NCBI GenBank assembly: GCA_022825385.1
Contig: JAJDWX010000015.1
Span: 1-64,000 of the forward strand
Length of the DNA: 64,000 nt
Reading direction: 5' to 3'
Source of the DNA: Rhodothermales bacterium
GTDB taxonomy: Bacteria; Bacteroidota; Rhodothermia; Rhodothermales; VXPQ01
Shown here: piece by piece, positions 9,055-18,569 of the stretch
How positions within the stretch are numbered: position 1 is the stretch's first letter
Layout: each line of letters begins with the position of its first letter
The notes under the pieces: model-generated
What the model saw: only the letters and a program-made list of their open reading frames with translations
The model's database searches: none
Told to the model about the DNA's origin: nothing
Program-made: the position numbers and the translations under genes

Positions 9055-9918
9055 CTATCGCCGGGCGAGATGCCTGAGCGCGAACCACACGTTCTCTTTC
9101 CGCTCGCGCAGCCGGCGGGCGAAATAGGGCGCCCATTGCGTTCCGAAGGGCACGTACACCCGCATCCTGTACCCTTCGCGGACGATCTCCTGCTGGGTCT
9201 GCGGGCGCATGCCGTAGAGCATCTGGAATTCAAACCGATCCCGGCTTATTCCCTCGTTTGCCGCAAAGATTTTCGTGGCGGAAATCAGTTGGTCGTCGTG
9301 CGTGGCGATGCCCGGATACCGTCCGCGCGCCATGAGTTCCTGGGCGCAGGCCATGAAACGCTCGCGGATGACAGGCATATCCCGCCAGGCGATCTCCGGG
9401 GGTTCCTTATAGGCGCCCTTGCACAGCCGGACCGGGGCCTTCAACGCGCACATGCGTTCCACGTCGCGTTCCGTGCGTTTCAGGTATGCTTGCAGCACGA
9501 TCCCCGTATGGTCCGGGTATTCGGGAAAGGTCTCTTCAAAGAGGGATAGCGTGGATGCGGTCGCGTCGCTGCCTTCCATGTCCAGTCGGACGAATACGTT
9601 GCATGCTTTGGCCGCTTCAAGCAGCATGCGCAGATTTTTCAGGCAAAATTCCTCGTCGATTTTTTGCCCGATCATTGAGAGTTTGATGGATATGCCAGCC
9701 TGCATGGCGCGGCGCGCCCGTTCTTTGGCGATGATCCGAACCAGGCGTATGTAGGCGTCCCGGCTTGTTTCGGCGACTTTGCGCCGGGTGACGCGTTCGC
9801 CCAAGAGGTCCAGGGTGACGCGCATTCCCTGGTTGTTCAGGGTTCGGATTGCGGGAAGCGCTTCCTGGAAGGATTCTCCTGCAACGAAGCGACGGGCCAG
9901 AAAATATGGAAAACGCAT
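9055..9918 (-). CDS. Proline dehydrogenase (monofunctional)
   Basis: Oxidises proline to pyrroline-5-carboxylate with FAD. From the ATG at 9918 the protein has 287 residues. A TTG at 9981 would give 308, close to the 307 of the Thermus enzyme, so either start is possible. Family marks are RRFVAGESFQEAL, the barrel strand SIKLSMIGQ, FVRLDMEGS, GIVLQAYLKRTE, RLCKGAYKEP, the ATHD motif, FEFQMLYGMRP and the C-terminal YVPFG..W.PYFARRLRERKEN. No P5C dehydrogenase domain is fused or adjacent, so the second step is encoded elsewhere. Confidence 0.92.
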   Translation of the reverse strand: MRFPYFLARRFVAGESFQEALPAIRTLNNQGMRVTLDLLGERVTRRKVAETSRDAYIRLVRIIAKERARRAMQAGISIKLSMIGQKIDEEFCLKNLRMLLEAAKACNVFVRLDMEGSDATASTLSLFEETFPEYPDHTGIVLQAYLKRTERDVERMCALKAPVRLCKGAYKEPPEIAWRDMPVIRERFMACAQELMARGRYPGIATHDDQLISATKIFAANEGISRDRFEFQMLYGMRPQTQQEIVREGYRMRVYVPFGTQWAPYFARRLRERKENVWFALRHLARR

Positions 9919-10102
9919 CGGGCGGAGCACTCCCCTCTCTTGTGCGCGGCGGATACGATATGCGGCGTGACCGGAGGGCAAGGGGCCGCGTTTTGCGTCG
10001 CAAGCATTGCGGGCTCCTATTGCCCATCCGTTCGTTCAATACAGGGCATTAACAGGGCCTTAACTAGGGCCTTAAACGTTCGGGGCGGAGAGGGATCCGG
10101 CT

Positions 10103-10130
10103 TTGATCGTCAAGTATCCGTGGATAATAA
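10103..10130 (+). promoter_or_regulatory. Putative Bacteroidota-type promoter of pdxH
   Basis: TTTG at 10102-10105 is followed after 19 nt by TAATAAAG, close to the Bacteroidota TTTG-N19-TAnnTTTG layout. The ATG of pdxH is 12 nt farther on. The box carries the ATC...GTATCC core shared with other divergent intergenic regions in this window. Prediction only. Confidence 0.4.
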
Positions 10131-10141
10131 AGCATAATACA

Positions 10142-10783
10142 ATGGATGTAAGCGCGTTGCGACGAGAGTACGCGGGGGGCGATTTCGATGCGGTCGGCAG
10201 CGATCCGATGGCGTTGTTCGGGGTATGGTTCGAGGAAGCGGTACGGGCCATGCAAGGCAAGGGCCGCGATCCGAATGCGATGGCGCTTGGCACGGCCGAC
10301 GCCCGAGGGCGCCCTTCCGTTCGGATCGTTCTGTTGAAAGATTTCGACCGGCGGGGCTTCGTCTTCTACACGAATTACGACAGCCGCAAGGCGGGCGAAC
10401 TGGAGGCCAATCCATGGGCTTCGCTGACGTTCTGGTGGGACGAACTGGATCGGCAGGTGCGCGTCGAGGGGCAGGCGGAACAGACGGATCGGGCTGCTTC
10501 GGCGGCGTATTTTGCGTCCCGGCCTCGGGAAAGCCAACTGGCGGCGGCGGCTTCCGCGCAAAGTCGTCCGCTTGCGGATCGGGCGGCGCTGCTTGCTGCC
10601 ATGGAGGCGGCGCGGAAGGAATACGCCGGGCGCGACGTCCCTTGTCCCGAGCATTGGGGCGGATACCTTTTGCGGCCCCATGCACTGGAGTTCTGGCAAG
10701 GCCGCCCGAATCGCTTGCATGATCGTTTAACGTACCGCCTTGACGAGGCAGGGGCGTGGCGGGTGGAGCGCCTTGCGCCGTAA
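10142..10783 (+). CDS. pdxH: Pyridoxamine 5'-phosphate oxidase
   Basis: FMN enzyme that oxidises pyridoxine or pyridoxamine phosphate to pyridoxal phosphate. The 213-residue protein (standard about 218) has MALGTADARGRPSVRIVLLKDFD, GFVFYTNYDSRKAGEL (FMN contact), WASLTFWWDELDRQVRVEG, the SRPRESQ segment and the C-terminal FWQGRPNRLHDR substrate motif. A longer frame starts with TTG at 10103, but the ATG at 10142 fits the family. It is divergent from proline dehydrogenase. Confidence 0.95.
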   Translation: MDVSALRREYAGGDFDAVGSDPMALFGVWFEEAVRAMQGKGRDPNAMALGTADARGRPSVRIVLLKDFDRRGFVFYTNYDSRKAGELEANPWASLTFWWDELDRQVRVEGQAEQTDRAASAAYFASRPRESQLAAAASAQSRPLADRAALLAAMEAARKEYAGRDVPCPEHWGGYLLRPHALEFWQGRPNRLHDRLTYRLDEAGAWRVERLAP

Positions 10784-10845
10784 GGATACGCCGATTAAGC
10801 CTGCAAGGCACAGAGGCTTTCGGGGGGGCGCCGCCGCGGCGCACA

Positions 10846-11892
10846 TTATCCGGTTTCTTCTTGCGCGGCGCGGCGTTGTCGCATCAGCGCATGGTAGCGT
10901 CGGGCGGCCCGCATGTGTTCCGCAAGCGTTCTGCTGAAATGGTGCGTACCGTCGCCCGTCGCGACGAAGTATAAAAAATCATGGCGGGCCGGGCGCGCCG
11001 CGGCGCGCAGCGACGAAGGCGACGGATTGTTCAGCGGCGCTGGGGGCAATCCCGCGCGCAGGTAGGTGTTGAACGGGTGCGGTATGCGGTAATCGCGGTA
11101 GAGCAGGCGGCGTTTGCTCCCTTCCTGTTGCAGTACGATGTACTGTATGGTGGGATCGGCGTCCAGTTTCATGCCAATGCGCAAGCGGTTGTGATACACG
11201 CCGGATATCATGGGTTTCTCCTCCTCGCGCAGGGCTTCCCATTCGATAATGCTGGCGAGGATCGCCACGTCCTGCCTGGACATGCCGAGACTGTCCGCGC
11301 CGGCCCGGAGTTCGCGCTCGAAGAACGCATCGAAGGTTTCGGCGATGGCGCGTACGGCGCGTTCCGCGCTGGCAAGCCAGTAGAAATGGTAGGTTTCCGG
11401 CAGTATGTAGCCGAACAGGGCAGAAGTATCGGTCCGCAACGCGGCGGCGAGCTGCGTATCGGCCAGCGCGGCGGTAAAATCTTCGGGAGCAAAGAACATG
11501 TTTCGGGCCGCTGCCGAGGCCGCCGCCTCGGGACGTACGCCGGGGGGGATTGTGAGACGCACCGGTTCTTGCAATCCGCGGCGCAACGCGCTCAGCATGT
11601 CGTGGTTCGACGCGCCTGCGGCAAAGGCGTAGCGCCCCGCCTTGACCTGATCGCCCCAACCCGTAGCGCGCGCCATGAAACGGAACGCGCCGGTCCGCCG
11701 GAGCACCCCGCTGGCGCGGAGCGAATCGACCGTGGCTTCAAAGGGGGTATCCGGCGGAATGCGCACCGTGCGCCGCCCCTCGAAATCGGGCGTGTTCGGC
11801 GCAAAAGCAATCCATGTCGTCGCCCCAAGAAGCGCCATGCTCCCGGCCGTCAGGACAAGCACGATCTGCGCAATGAGGCGCTTGCGGCGCAT
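10846..11892 (-). CDS. mltG: Endolytic murein transglycosylase MltG
   Basis: Inner-membrane enzyme that cuts nascent glycan strands and so sets peptidoglycan strand length. From the ATG at 11892 it has 348 residues: a cytoplasmic MRRKR, one membrane helix (about 6-28), then the YceG fold. Marks are ETYHFYW, the catalytic-glutamate segment ASIIEWEA, GVYHNRLRIGMKLDADPTIQY and the C-terminal HPFNTYLRAGLPPAPLNNPS, ending in FVATGDGTHHFS. An in-frame ATG at 11907 and a TTG at 11925 lie inside repeat copy B, so the start at 11892 is preferred. It is downstream of the SDR gene on the same strand. Confidence 0.93.
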   Translation of the reverse strand: MRRKRLIAQIVLVLTAGSMALLGATTWIAFAPNTPDFEGRRTVRIPPDTPFEATVDSLRASGVLRRTGAFRFMARATGWGDQVKAGRYAFAAGASNHDMLSALRRGLQEPVRLTIPPGVRPEAAASAAARNMFFAPEDFTAALADTQLAAALRTDTSALFGYILPETYHFYWLASAERAVRAIAETFDAFFERELRAGADSLGMSRQDVAILASIIEWEALREEEKPMISGVYHNRLRIGMKLDADPTIQYIVLQQEGSKRRLLYRDYRIPHPFNTYLRAGLPPAPLNNPSPSSLRAAARPARHDFLYFVATGDGTHHFSRTLAEHMRAARRYHALMRQRRAAQEETG

Positions 11893-11897
11893 GGACA

Positions 11898-11965
11898 ATC
11901 CGGGCATGACGGTCTTTGCGGGCAATAGTGACGCGCTGAGCGAAGCGGCTTTGATCAGCGTATCC
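11898..11965 (+). repeat. 68-bp dispersed repeat, copy B
   Basis: Fills the whole gap between the SDR stop codon (11966-11968) and the mltG start. It matches copy A at 66 of 68 positions and copy C at about 54 of 68. Inside it CGCTGA and TCAGCG can form a 6-bp stem around a 15-nt loop. Read on the minus strand it could act as a weak hairpin after the SDR gene or as leader for mltG. No coding role is supported. Confidence 0.88.
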
Positions 11966-12667
11966 TTAAATGTCCCCTTCCTGCGGACGGAGCAGCAATT
12001 CCTCTACCACGGTGCGGTCGCTCATGCGCCACGCGTCCAGGATGGCTTGCGCGACGTCTTCGGGAGGCATGAGCCGTTCCGGGGGCGTGTCGCTGCCGTA
12101 CCAGCTGGGCGTCCAGGTGGCGCCCGGCAAGATCGCCGTAACGCGCAGCCCGCGCGCCCGCGTTTCTTCCCGCATGGCGCGGGCCAGGCCAAGCAATCCG
12201 TGTTTGGCGGCGCAATAGGCTACCGCGCCAGGATACGCTCGCAACGAGGCTACGGACGCCATATAGAAGATATGTCCGCTGCCCCGGTTCAGCATTTCCC
12301 GAAGAAAGGCCCGGGTAACCATAAAGGCGCTGGTCAGGTTGACGGCCACCTGGCGATCAAAATCCTCGACCGTCGTATCCACCACGGGCCCTGTTCTGAA
12401 AAGCCCCGCATTGTTCACGATTGCGTCCGGCGCGCCCAGGGCGGCGCGTACGGACTGCGCCATCGCTTCCACCGCCGCTTCGTCCGCTACGTCGCACGGA
12501 AACGCATGGGCTTCCGCGCCCAGCCCGCGGGCCAGCTCGCAGGTTTCGCGCAAGCGTTCCTCGCTCCGCGCCACCAGGGCGAGGCGGGCGTCGGGCAAGG
12601 TTGCAAACGCTTGGGCGACGGCCCGGCCAATGCCCTGGCTTGCTCCGGTTATCAGGATGGTCGGCAT
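11966..12667 (-). CDS. Short-chain dehydrogenase/reductase (possible sepiapterin-reductase-like)
   Basis: NAD(P)-dependent Rossmann oxidoreductase of 233 residues. It has TGASQGIG near residue 8, the NNAG motif near 85, the catalytic Ser and YxxxK (YCAAKHG) near 150, and an ILPGATWTPSWY segment after the active site. The ATG at 12667 was preferred to the upstream TTG at 12712, which would overlap the end of folE. It lies directly behind a pyruvoyl-tetrahydropterin-synthase-like gene and folE. In tetrahydrobiopterin synthesis those two steps are followed by an SDR, sepiapterin reductase. That role is inferred from context only; the SDR family is too broad to assign by sequence. Confidence 0.85.
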   Translation of the reverse strand: MPTILITGASQGIGRAVAQAFATLPDARLALVARSEERLRETCELARGLGAEAHAFPCDVADEAAVEAMAQSVRAALGAPDAIVNNAGLFRTGPVVDTTVEDFDRQVAVNLTSAFMVTRAFLREMLNRGSGHIFYMASVASLRAYPGAVAYCAAKHGLLGLARAMREETRARGLRVTAILPGATWTPSWYGSDTPPERLMPPEDVAQAILDAWRMSDRTVVEELLLRPQEGDI

Positions 12668-12716
12668 GGAAAGGGAGTATCTCTGGATGCGTTTGGAGGA
12701 ACCCGGCGGCAAGCCG

Positions 12717-13379
12717 TCAGGATTTGTTGATCAGCCGCATGAATTCGGCGCGCGTCGGGGTGTTCATGAACTCGCCGCTCATGGCGCTGGTCGTCGTAAC
12801 CGCATTTTGCTTCTCTGCGCCCCGCATCATCATGCACAAATGAATCGCCTCGATCACGACCGCGACGCCCAGCGGTTTCAGCACATGGGACAGCACGTCC
12901 CGTATCTGCAAGGTCAGCCGCTCTTGCACCTGAAGGCGTCGCGCGAACACTTCCACCACGCGCGGAATCTTGCTCAGGCCCACAATCTTTCCATTCGGAA
13001 TGTAGGCCACGTGCGCCCGTCCGTGGAAGGGAAGCATATGATGCTCGCACAGGGAAAACACCTCGATGTCCTTCACCAGAATCATTTCGCTGTAGTCTTC
13101 TTCGAATAGCGCGGAGTTCAGGATGGCTTCCGGGTCCATTCCGTACCCTTTCGTAAGAAACTGGAGCGACCGGGCCACGCGCGCAGGCGTTTTGACCAGT
13201 CCCTCGCGGGCAGGGTCTTCGTTCAGCAAGGGAATCATGTCGGCTACGTACCGGGACAGGGTTTCCGTCGTGGCCTCGTCGTAGATGTCCTCGCGGCGGT
13301 AGCGGACAGGAACCGGTTTCGAAAGGTCGGAAGCGGCCGGCTGCGTCGTATCCTGGTCGTTCGAAGGGCGTGCGGGCAT
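12717..13379 (-). CDS. folE: GTP cyclohydrolase I
   Basis: Converts GTP to 7,8-dihydroneopterin triphosphate, the entry to folate and pterin cofactors. The 220-residue protein has [16 protein letters not shown], the zinc-ligand segment [44 protein letters not shown] and the second cysteine motif HLCMMMRG, then the C-terminal RAEFMRLI. It is a standard FolE with an N-terminal tail of about 30 residues. It sits between the PTPS-like gene (34 nt upstream) and the SDR gene (49 nt downstream), all on the minus strand. Confidence 0.96.
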   Translation of the reverse strand: MPARPSNDQDTTQPAASDLSKPVPVRYRREDIYDEATTETLSRYVADMIPLLNEDPAREGLVKTPARVARSLQFLTKGYGMDPEAILNSALFEEDYSEMILVKDIEVFSLCEHHMLPFHGRAHVAYIPNGKIVGLSKIPRVVEVFARRLQVQERLTLQIRDVLSHVLKPLGVAVVIEAIHLCMMMRGAEKQNAVTTTSAMSGEFMNTPTRAEFMRLINKS

Positions 13380-13413
13380 TGTGGCGCAAAGGATGTATTC
13401 GAAATAATGCGGG

Positions 13414-13827
13414 TTACTCGCCGAAGTATTCCACCGAATTATTGTTCGTTTCAGCGAGGCGGATTTTATGCAATGCGCCTGCCGGAAGGGCGTTTTCCAG
13501 TTCGCGCCAGATCGCTATGGCGAATTGCTCGGTGGACGGCAAAACGCCTTGCATGAAATCCACGTCCATATTCAGGTGGGCATGGTCGCACTTGTCTACG
13601 ATTTTGTCCTGCACGATGCGCTTCAGGTCAGACAAATCGAGCACGTACCCCGTATCCTTGTCGGGTTCGCCGGCCACGGTCACTTCCAGCGCGTAGTTGT
13701 GCCCGTGTCCGTTCGGATTGTTGCACCGACCGTACGTACGGCGATTCCAGGCGTCGGACTTTGCGGGATTGTGCAGCCGGTGCGCCGCGTTAAAATGCAC
13801 GGTACGGGTTACGTAAACGCGCGCCAT
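13414..13827 (-). CDS. 6-pyruvoyl-tetrahydropterin synthase / QueD family protein
   Basis: A 137-residue T-fold protein acting on dihydroneopterin triphosphate. The zinc histidines are in HFNAAHRL and GHGHNY, and the catalytic cysteine segment is [17 protein letters not shown]. The spacing [11 protein letters not shown] is that of animal-type 6-pyruvoyl-tetrahydropterin synthase rather than the shorter cysteine loop of E. coli QueD. The [10 protein letters not shown] and PSTEQFAI..W segments, with the final ETNNNSVEY, are also PTPS-like. It may make 6-pyruvoyl-tetrahydropterin for a biopterin cofactor, or carboxytetrahydropterin for queuosine. The neighbouring folE and SDR favour the former. 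Confidence 0.88.
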   Translation of the reverse strand: MARVYVTRTVHFNAAHRLHNPAKSDAWNRRTYGRCNNPNGHGHNYALEVTVAGEPDKDTGYVLDLSDLKRIVQDKIVDKCDHAHLNMDVDFMQGVLPSTEQFAIAIWRELENALPAGALHKIRLAETNNNSVEYFGE

Positions 13828-13950
13828 GAAAAAAGGACTTCGTGCAGGTCAGAAACGCTTGTCGGGCATAGCGAAAGGCATGCCCCGGCCTTTCTTTGAC
13901 GTTAAACTCGCTCCAATGTTCGTTTAATCCGGGCGAAAGCGGCGGAGCGG

Positions 13951-13984
13951 CGCTCCGGGCGAAGCGGTTTTGATCCGCGTATCC
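13951..13984 (+). repeat. Partial copy D of the dispersed repeat, promoter-like
   Basis: The stretch matches the right half of the 68-bp repeat (GCGAAGCGG then TTTTGATCCGCGTATCC). It is in the divergent region between the PTPS-like gene and the HIT gene, about 70 nt before the HIT start. TTTG at 13970-13973 with TAAGAG about 21 nt on could be a Bacteroidota promoter. Confidence 0.55.
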
Positions 13985-14054
13985 TATATTCGATAAGAGG
14001 ACCCAAGCAACGCTCCGCAGAAAATATTCCGGGCGACCGGACATTTCCACCAGC

Positions 14055-14402
14055 ATGGCCGATACCAGAACGCTTTTTCAGAAAATCGCGGATGGAGACA
14101 TTCCGTCCGATATGGCGTACGAAGACGAACACTGTTTCGCCTTCCGGGACATTGCGCCGCAGGCGCCCGTACATATCCTGATCGTTCCGCGGAAACCCGT
14201 TCCCTCGCTGAACGACCTCACCGAAGCGGATGAAAAGCTGGTTGGACGCCTTTTTACCGTGGCGCGGAAACTGGCCGTCAGGGAAGGGCTGGCGGAAGGG
14301 TACCGAACGGTTTTCAATTGCGGACCGGCGGCCGGGCAAACGGTGGACCATATCCACCTGCACCTGCTCGGCGGACGACCGCTGGGCTGGCCGCCGGGCT
14401 GA
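14055..14402 (+). CDS. HIT family (histidine-triad) nucleotide-binding protein
   Basis: A 115-residue HINT-like nucleotide hydrolase or transferase. It has FQKIADGDIPSDMAYEDEHCFAFRDIAPQAPVHILIVPRKP and the catalytic triad segment HIHLHLLGGRPLGWPPG at the C-terminus. These proteins hydrolyse adenosine phosphoramidates. Length and motif order are complete. It is transcribed rightward from the intergenic region it shares with the pterin genes. The beta-barrel gene follows 92 nt later. Confidence 0.94.
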   Translation: MADTRTLFQKIADGDIPSDMAYEDEHCFAFRDIAPQAPVHILIVPRKPVPSLNDLTEADEKLVGRLFTVARKLAVREGLAEGYRTVFNCGPAAGQTVDHIHLHLLGGRPLGWPPG

Positions 14403-14493
14403 TCGCGCCGCCCCTGCATCTTTTCCGGGGACGCGCAAGCCCATGTTTCGGCCTTGCCTCGCCCGTCTTGCCGTTTTCCCAGGCCCCGCCGCC

Positions 14494-16572
14494 ATGCGCG
14501 CATTCCTTCGAATTGCTTTTTGCATTGGCGGCGTCGTACTTGCGGGCTTGCCTGCCTTGTTTGTTGCGTCGTCGGCCCAGGCGCAGGTCCTGGAACAAGC
14601 CGGGTTGCAAGCGCCTCGCGAAGGACCCCGGATCGAAACGGGCTTCGAGCGGGATATCAACCGGTATCGCTGGACCGCGCGGACCTTGCTTTTCGAGGAA
14701 GTCGGGAAATGGACCGCCACGGTCGATAACCGGTTTCAGTCGGATGCGTTCGCGCTTTTTGGCGGGCGGCTCAGTTTTCGGGACGAAAATATCCTCCGTT
14801 GGCGCATCGATCGCCCGCTGGGAACGCGCTGGGCGGCGCAGGCGCGCGGACGCTCCCACTGGTACACGCAAAGCCGCGTATTTTCGCAGGAAGTATATTC
14901 CGGGGCGCTTTTTCAGCCGAAGCGAAGTCTTCGCATCGAACCGGCGGCCGGGCTGGCCTGGGATCGTCGGCCCGGAATCGGGACCGGAACCGCCGAACCG
15001 CCGCTTCGCATGGATATCGGCCCGGCCTACGCCCTTGGCGTAACATGGTCGCCTGCGTCCACAGACGCATACCGCATCCGGGTGGCGGGCGACGCCGCGT
15101 ACCAGTTCATCGATCCGCGCCGGGGGCGGGCCCTGCACCTGCGCGGGGACGCGGTCCGTACGCTTGATCGCCTGCGCATTGCAACGAATGCGCAGTACAG
15201 CAATTATCGTCGCGACGCCTATCAGGCCGCCTCGTTTCTGAACAGAACCACAGAAAATCGCGTTTCGGAAACCGTGGAAGCCACTGCGGGGGATACGTTG
15301 CTGGTAAGCATGGAGATCGAGGCCCCGATTTACCGATCCATACGGCTCACGGGCAGCCTGAACGCAGGGACGAACCAGCGGCGGATCCGTACGCTGGGCG
15401 CGCCGGAAAACGCCATTTTCTTCGATACCGCGTTCAATCGGCGGTTGCTGGACGGGCAAATCGGCATCGGGTACGGCGCGCAGAACGCGGGTCGTTTCAT
15501 GGCGAGCCTTTCGGTCCGAACCGGCGCCGAAACAGAACGCCGTCGCCTGACGAACCGGGAGGACCTGCCCCGGACGCAAGTGGCGCAAAAAACCAATCTG
15601 CTTCAGCAGGCGGATTACGACCAGGGGTTGTTCGCCCTGCATGCCCGCGGGCGGGCCGGATTCGGACGGCTTACCGCGACGTTCGACGGCAGCAGCAGCA
15701 TCCTCCGGCACGACACCCCCGAAGCGAATCTGGACGACCGGGACGAAGTGTACCACACAGGCGAAATGGGCATGCGCGTGGCGATAAACCGCAGGGCAAG
15801 CGCCGAGATGCGTTTGCTGGGCACCTGGTATCATACCGTGTACCTCAATGCCGCGCGCTCCGTGGAAAACAATATCCGCCGTTCCCTGCGTTTGCGGCCC
15901 GCCTTCTCCTGGACGCCCGGGGAGCGTACGCGGCTGCGCATGGGAACGGAAATCCGGGCCACCTATACCGTGCACGACTTTACGACGCCTAATCGCAGCG
16001 CCGTCGACCAGTCGGCGAGAGAATTGCGGTACGAACTGGATGGAGAACACCGTTTCCGAAGCGGGCCCGCCCTGTATGCGGACGGCAGTTTCAGCGAATT
16101 GCGCCTGGGGAACTTGCTGTGGGATCGTTTTGCGGAAATTCCGTTCGATACGTTGCGCACCTACAGCGCGCGCCTGCGCTTGCAAGTGCGTACCCGAAAA
16201 GGCGTCACGGCCTCTATTGGCGCCCGCCTCTTCATTCGGAGCGATTTCGAGCGGGCGGCGACCGTGCGGTACGATATCCGCAACGAAGACGGAACGCGCC
16301 CGCTGGACGCCGCCGGAAAACCGGTCACGGCGAGCATCGTGCGTCCGGGACGAACCATAATCGAGCAAGCGGGTCCTATTTGTTCGATCTCCTGGCCCAT
16401 GCCGAACCGATCCACGCTCCGGTTGAACGGCTGGCTCAATGTGCAGCACATCCGCCGCCGCCTCTACGGGGCGCTCCCGGAAGCGCGCGCCAACGATATA
16501 CGGCAAGCCGCATGGTCCGGGGATCGAAAAATCATTCCGAACATTTCCATGACCGCTTCCTGGCGCTTGTAA
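14494..16572 (+). CDS. Outer-membrane beta-barrel protein, unknown function
   Basis: A 692-residue exported protein. Residues 1-33 form a signal peptide (MRAFLRIAFCIGGVV, then a cut after SSAQAQ). The rest alternates short polar and hydrophobic strands with many Arg and aromatic residues (for example RTLLFEEVGKWTATVDNRF, LRMGTEIRATYTVHDF). It ends in a strand SMTASWRL, as expected of a large outer-membrane barrel. I see no TonB plug, POTRA or enzymatic motif. ATG 14494 was preferred to ATG 14443 because it starts the signal peptide directly. It is followed after 13 nt by coaE. Confidence 0.75.
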   Translation: MRAFLRIAFCIGGVVLAGLPALFVASSAQAQVLEQAGLQAPREGPRIETGFERDINRYRWTARTLLFEEVGKWTATVDNRFQSDAFALFGGRLSFRDENILRWRIDRPLGTRWAAQARGRSHWYTQSRVFSQEVYSGALFQPKRSLRIEPAAGLAWDRRPGIGTGTAEPPLRMDIGPAYALGVTWSPASTDAYRIRVAGDAAYQFIDPRRGRALHLRGDAVRTLDRLRIATNAQYSNYRRDAYQAASFLNRTTENRVSETVEATAGDTLLVSMEIEAPIYRSIRLTGSLNAGTNQRRIRTLGAPENAIFFDTAFNRRLLDGQIGIGYGAQNAGRFMASLSVRTGAETERRRLTNREDLPRTQVAQKTNLLQQADYDQGLFALHARGRAGFGRLTATFDGSSSILRHDTPEANLDDRDEVYHTGEMGMRVAINRRASAEMRLLGTWYHTVYLNAARSVENNIRRSLRLRPAFSWTPGERTRLRMGTEIRATYTVHDFTTPNRSAVDQSARELRYELDGEHRFRSGPALYADGSFSELRLGNLLWDRFAEIPFDTLRTYSARLRLQVRTRKGVTASIGARLFIRSDFERAATVRYDIRNEDGTRPLDAAGKPVTASIVRPGRTIIEQAGPICSISWPMPNRSTLRLNGWLNVQHIRRRLYGALPEARANDIRQAAWSGDRKIIPNISMTASWRL

Positions 16573-16585
16573 CCCTCCCGGAACC

Positions 16586-17182
16586 ATGAAACGACTTGGC
16601 GTAACGGGCGGCATCGGAAGCGGCAAAACCACCGTATGCCGCATCCTCGAAGAACTTGGCGCGCAGGCGTTCTACGCAGACGACGAAGCGAAACGCCTGC
16701 TTGCGGAAGACCCCTCGGTGCGCGAAGGCGTCGTCCGCTTGTTCGGTCCCGAAAGCTACCTGCCCGGCGGCGCTCCGAACCGCCGCTTCCTGGCCCGCAG
16801 GGCGTTTGCCGACCAGGCCCTGCTGGATCAACTGAACGCCCTGATCCACCCCCGGGTACTGGACCGGTTCGAGGAGGCGGCGCAACAAGCGGCGCGGGCG
16901 CGCGTATCCCTTATGGTAAAAGAGGCCGCCCTTGTTTTCGAAGCGGGCGCGGAGCGGCAGCTGGATGCGGTGGTCGTCGTGGACGCCCCGGCAGCGGCGC
17001 GCATTGAGCGGGTGTGCAAGCGAGACGGCGTTTCGCGCGAGGAGGTAACCGCTCGCATGGCGCGCCAGGCCGATCCGTCCGCGCTGCGCCGTCGCGCCGA
17101 CATCGTGCTCGAAAACGACGGCGACCTGGAGCGACTGCGCCGGAAGGTGGAGCGATTGTACCGGGATATGACATCCTCCTGA
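16586..17182 (+). CDS. coaE: Dephospho-CoA kinase
   Basis: Last step of coenzyme A synthesis, phosphorylating the 3'-hydroxyl of dephospho-CoA. The 198-residue protein starts with the P-loop GVTGGIGSGKTTVCRI (residues 4-19). It has the ADDEAKRLL acceptor-site segment, the LIHPRV motif, and VVVDAPAAARIERVCKRDGVSREEVTARMARQ, which carries the lid. Length and motif order are normal. It starts 13 nt after the barrel gene and converges on ribBA. Confidence 0.95.
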   Translation: MKRLGVTGGIGSGKTTVCRILEELGAQAFYADDEAKRLLAEDPSVREGVVRLFGPESYLPGGAPNRRFLARRAFADQALLDQLNALIHPRVLDRFEEAAQQAARARVSLMVKEAALVFEAGAERQLDAVVVVDAPAAARIERVCKRDGVSREEVTARMARQADPSALRRRADIVLENDGDLERLRRKVERLYRDMTSS

Positions 17183-17291
17183 CCCCCTGCGCGGATACGC
17201 TGGCTGGCCAGGCCCGCAAGACGCGGAGGCTGCGCGGAGCGCGCGGGCGCGGGCGAAGCAGCGCGTCGGTCCCGCATGGCAAGCGCCTGCG

Positions 17292-18569
17292 CTACAGCAC
17301 TTTTCGGAGCATGGCGGCGTCGTGTTCGTCCGCCGCGCCCAGGATCAGGTGCCCCATGCGATCCCGCTTGGTCTTGAGATAACGATGATTCAGCGTATTC
17401 GGGGAGGTTTCTATGGGGCAGCGTTCCACGATTTCCAGTCCGTAGCCGGCGAGGCCCACCCGTTTGGTCGGATTATTCGTCAGGAGCCGAAGTTTGCGAA
17501 TTCCCAGGTCGCGTAAAATCTGGCACCCGATGCCGTAATCGCGGTGATCCATTCGAAAACCAAGCGCCTCGTTGGCCTCGACCGTATCCATGCCCTTCTC
17601 CTGTTGCAGTTTGTAGGCGCGCAGTTTGTTCAGCAGGCCAATGCCTCGTCCCTCCTGTTTCATATACAACACCACGCCGCGCCCTTCGGCTTCCACCTGT
17701 TGCATGGCCATGGCCAGTTGCTCCCCGCAGTCGCATCGCATCGAACCGAAAATATCCCCCGTGACGCACTGCGAGTGAACGCGCGCGAGCACGGGTTCGT
17801 TTTCCGACCAGCTCCCCTTGACCAGCGCCAGATGGGCTTCCTCGCTGAGCGTATCCTGGTATGCAATCAGTTTGAAATCTCCGTACAGCGTGGGCAAATC
17901 CACTTCCACCGCCCGCCGTACGAGACATTCCGTCCTCATCCGGTGCGCAATGAGGTCCTTGATCGTAATAATGCGGAGGCCGAACCGGTCCGCCATTTCC
18001 ATCAGGTCGGGCGTACGCGCCATCATGCCTTTTTCGGTCATGATTTCCACCAGCGCGCCCACCGGCGCGCAGCCGGCCATGCGGGCCAGGTCCACCGCCG
18101 CTTCGGTATGTCCGGCCCGCCGCAACACGCCGCCGTCCTGGGCGCGAAGGGGAAATACGTGGCCCGGACGCGCAAAATCCGAGGGCGCGCTTTGCGGATC
18201 GGCGAGCGCGCGAAAGGTCCGGGCGCGATCCGGCGCCGAAATGCCCGTCGTGACGCCGTTTTTGCAATCGACGGATACCGTAAAGGGCGTGTTGTAGAGC
18301 GAAGTGTCGGCGTCGACCATCATGTCCAGGTCGAGGGCCGCCGCCCGCTCCCGGGTAAGCGCCGCGCAAATAAGCCCCCGTCCGTGCGTCGCCATGAAGT
18401 TGACGGTTTCGGGGGTAATCTTGTCCGCCGCGCCTATGAAATCCCCCTCGTTTTCGCGGTCCTCGTCGTCCGCCACGATAACGAGCCGTCCCGCCGCCAA
18501 CTCCCGAACAGCGTCTTCGACCGTGTCGAAATCGCGCTTCATCCAGTCCGTGTCCGGTGTCTTTCCCAT
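17292..18569 (-). CDS. ribBA: Bifunctional 3,4-dihydroxy-2-butanone-4-phosphate synthase / GTP cyclohydrolase II
   Basis: Supplies both precursors of riboflavin. The 425-residue fusion has the RibB half first: [11 protein letters not shown] (residues about 34-44), [11 protein letters not shown], and [10 protein letters not shown] with [14 protein letters not shown]. The RibA half follows: the zinc site [33 protein letters not shown] and the C-terminal [21 protein letters not shown]. Both active sites look intact. No FMN riboswitch is evident in the 115 bp upstream. It is co-directional with yajC, which is upstream on the minus strand. Confidence 0.96.
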   Translation of the reverse strand: MGKTPDTDWMKRDFDTVEDAVRELAAGRLVIVADDEDRENEGDFIGAADKITPETVNFMATHGRGLICAALTRERAAALDLDMMVDADTSLYNTPFTVSVDCKNGVTTGISAPDRARTFRALADPQSAPSDFARPGHVFPLRAQDGGVLRRAGHTEAAVDLARMAGCAPVGALVEIMTEKGMMARTPDLMEMADRFGLRIITIKDLIAHRMRTECLVRRAVEVDLPTLYGDFKLIAYQDTLSEEAHLALVKGSWSENEPVLARVHSQCVTGDIFGSMRCDCGEQLAMAMQQVEAEGRGVVLYMKQEGRGIGLLNKLRAYKLQQEKGMDTVEANEALGFRMDHRDYGIGCQILRDLGIRKLRLLTNNPTKRVGLAGYGLEIVERCPIETSPNTLNHRYLKTKRDRMGHLILGAADEHDAAMLRKVL

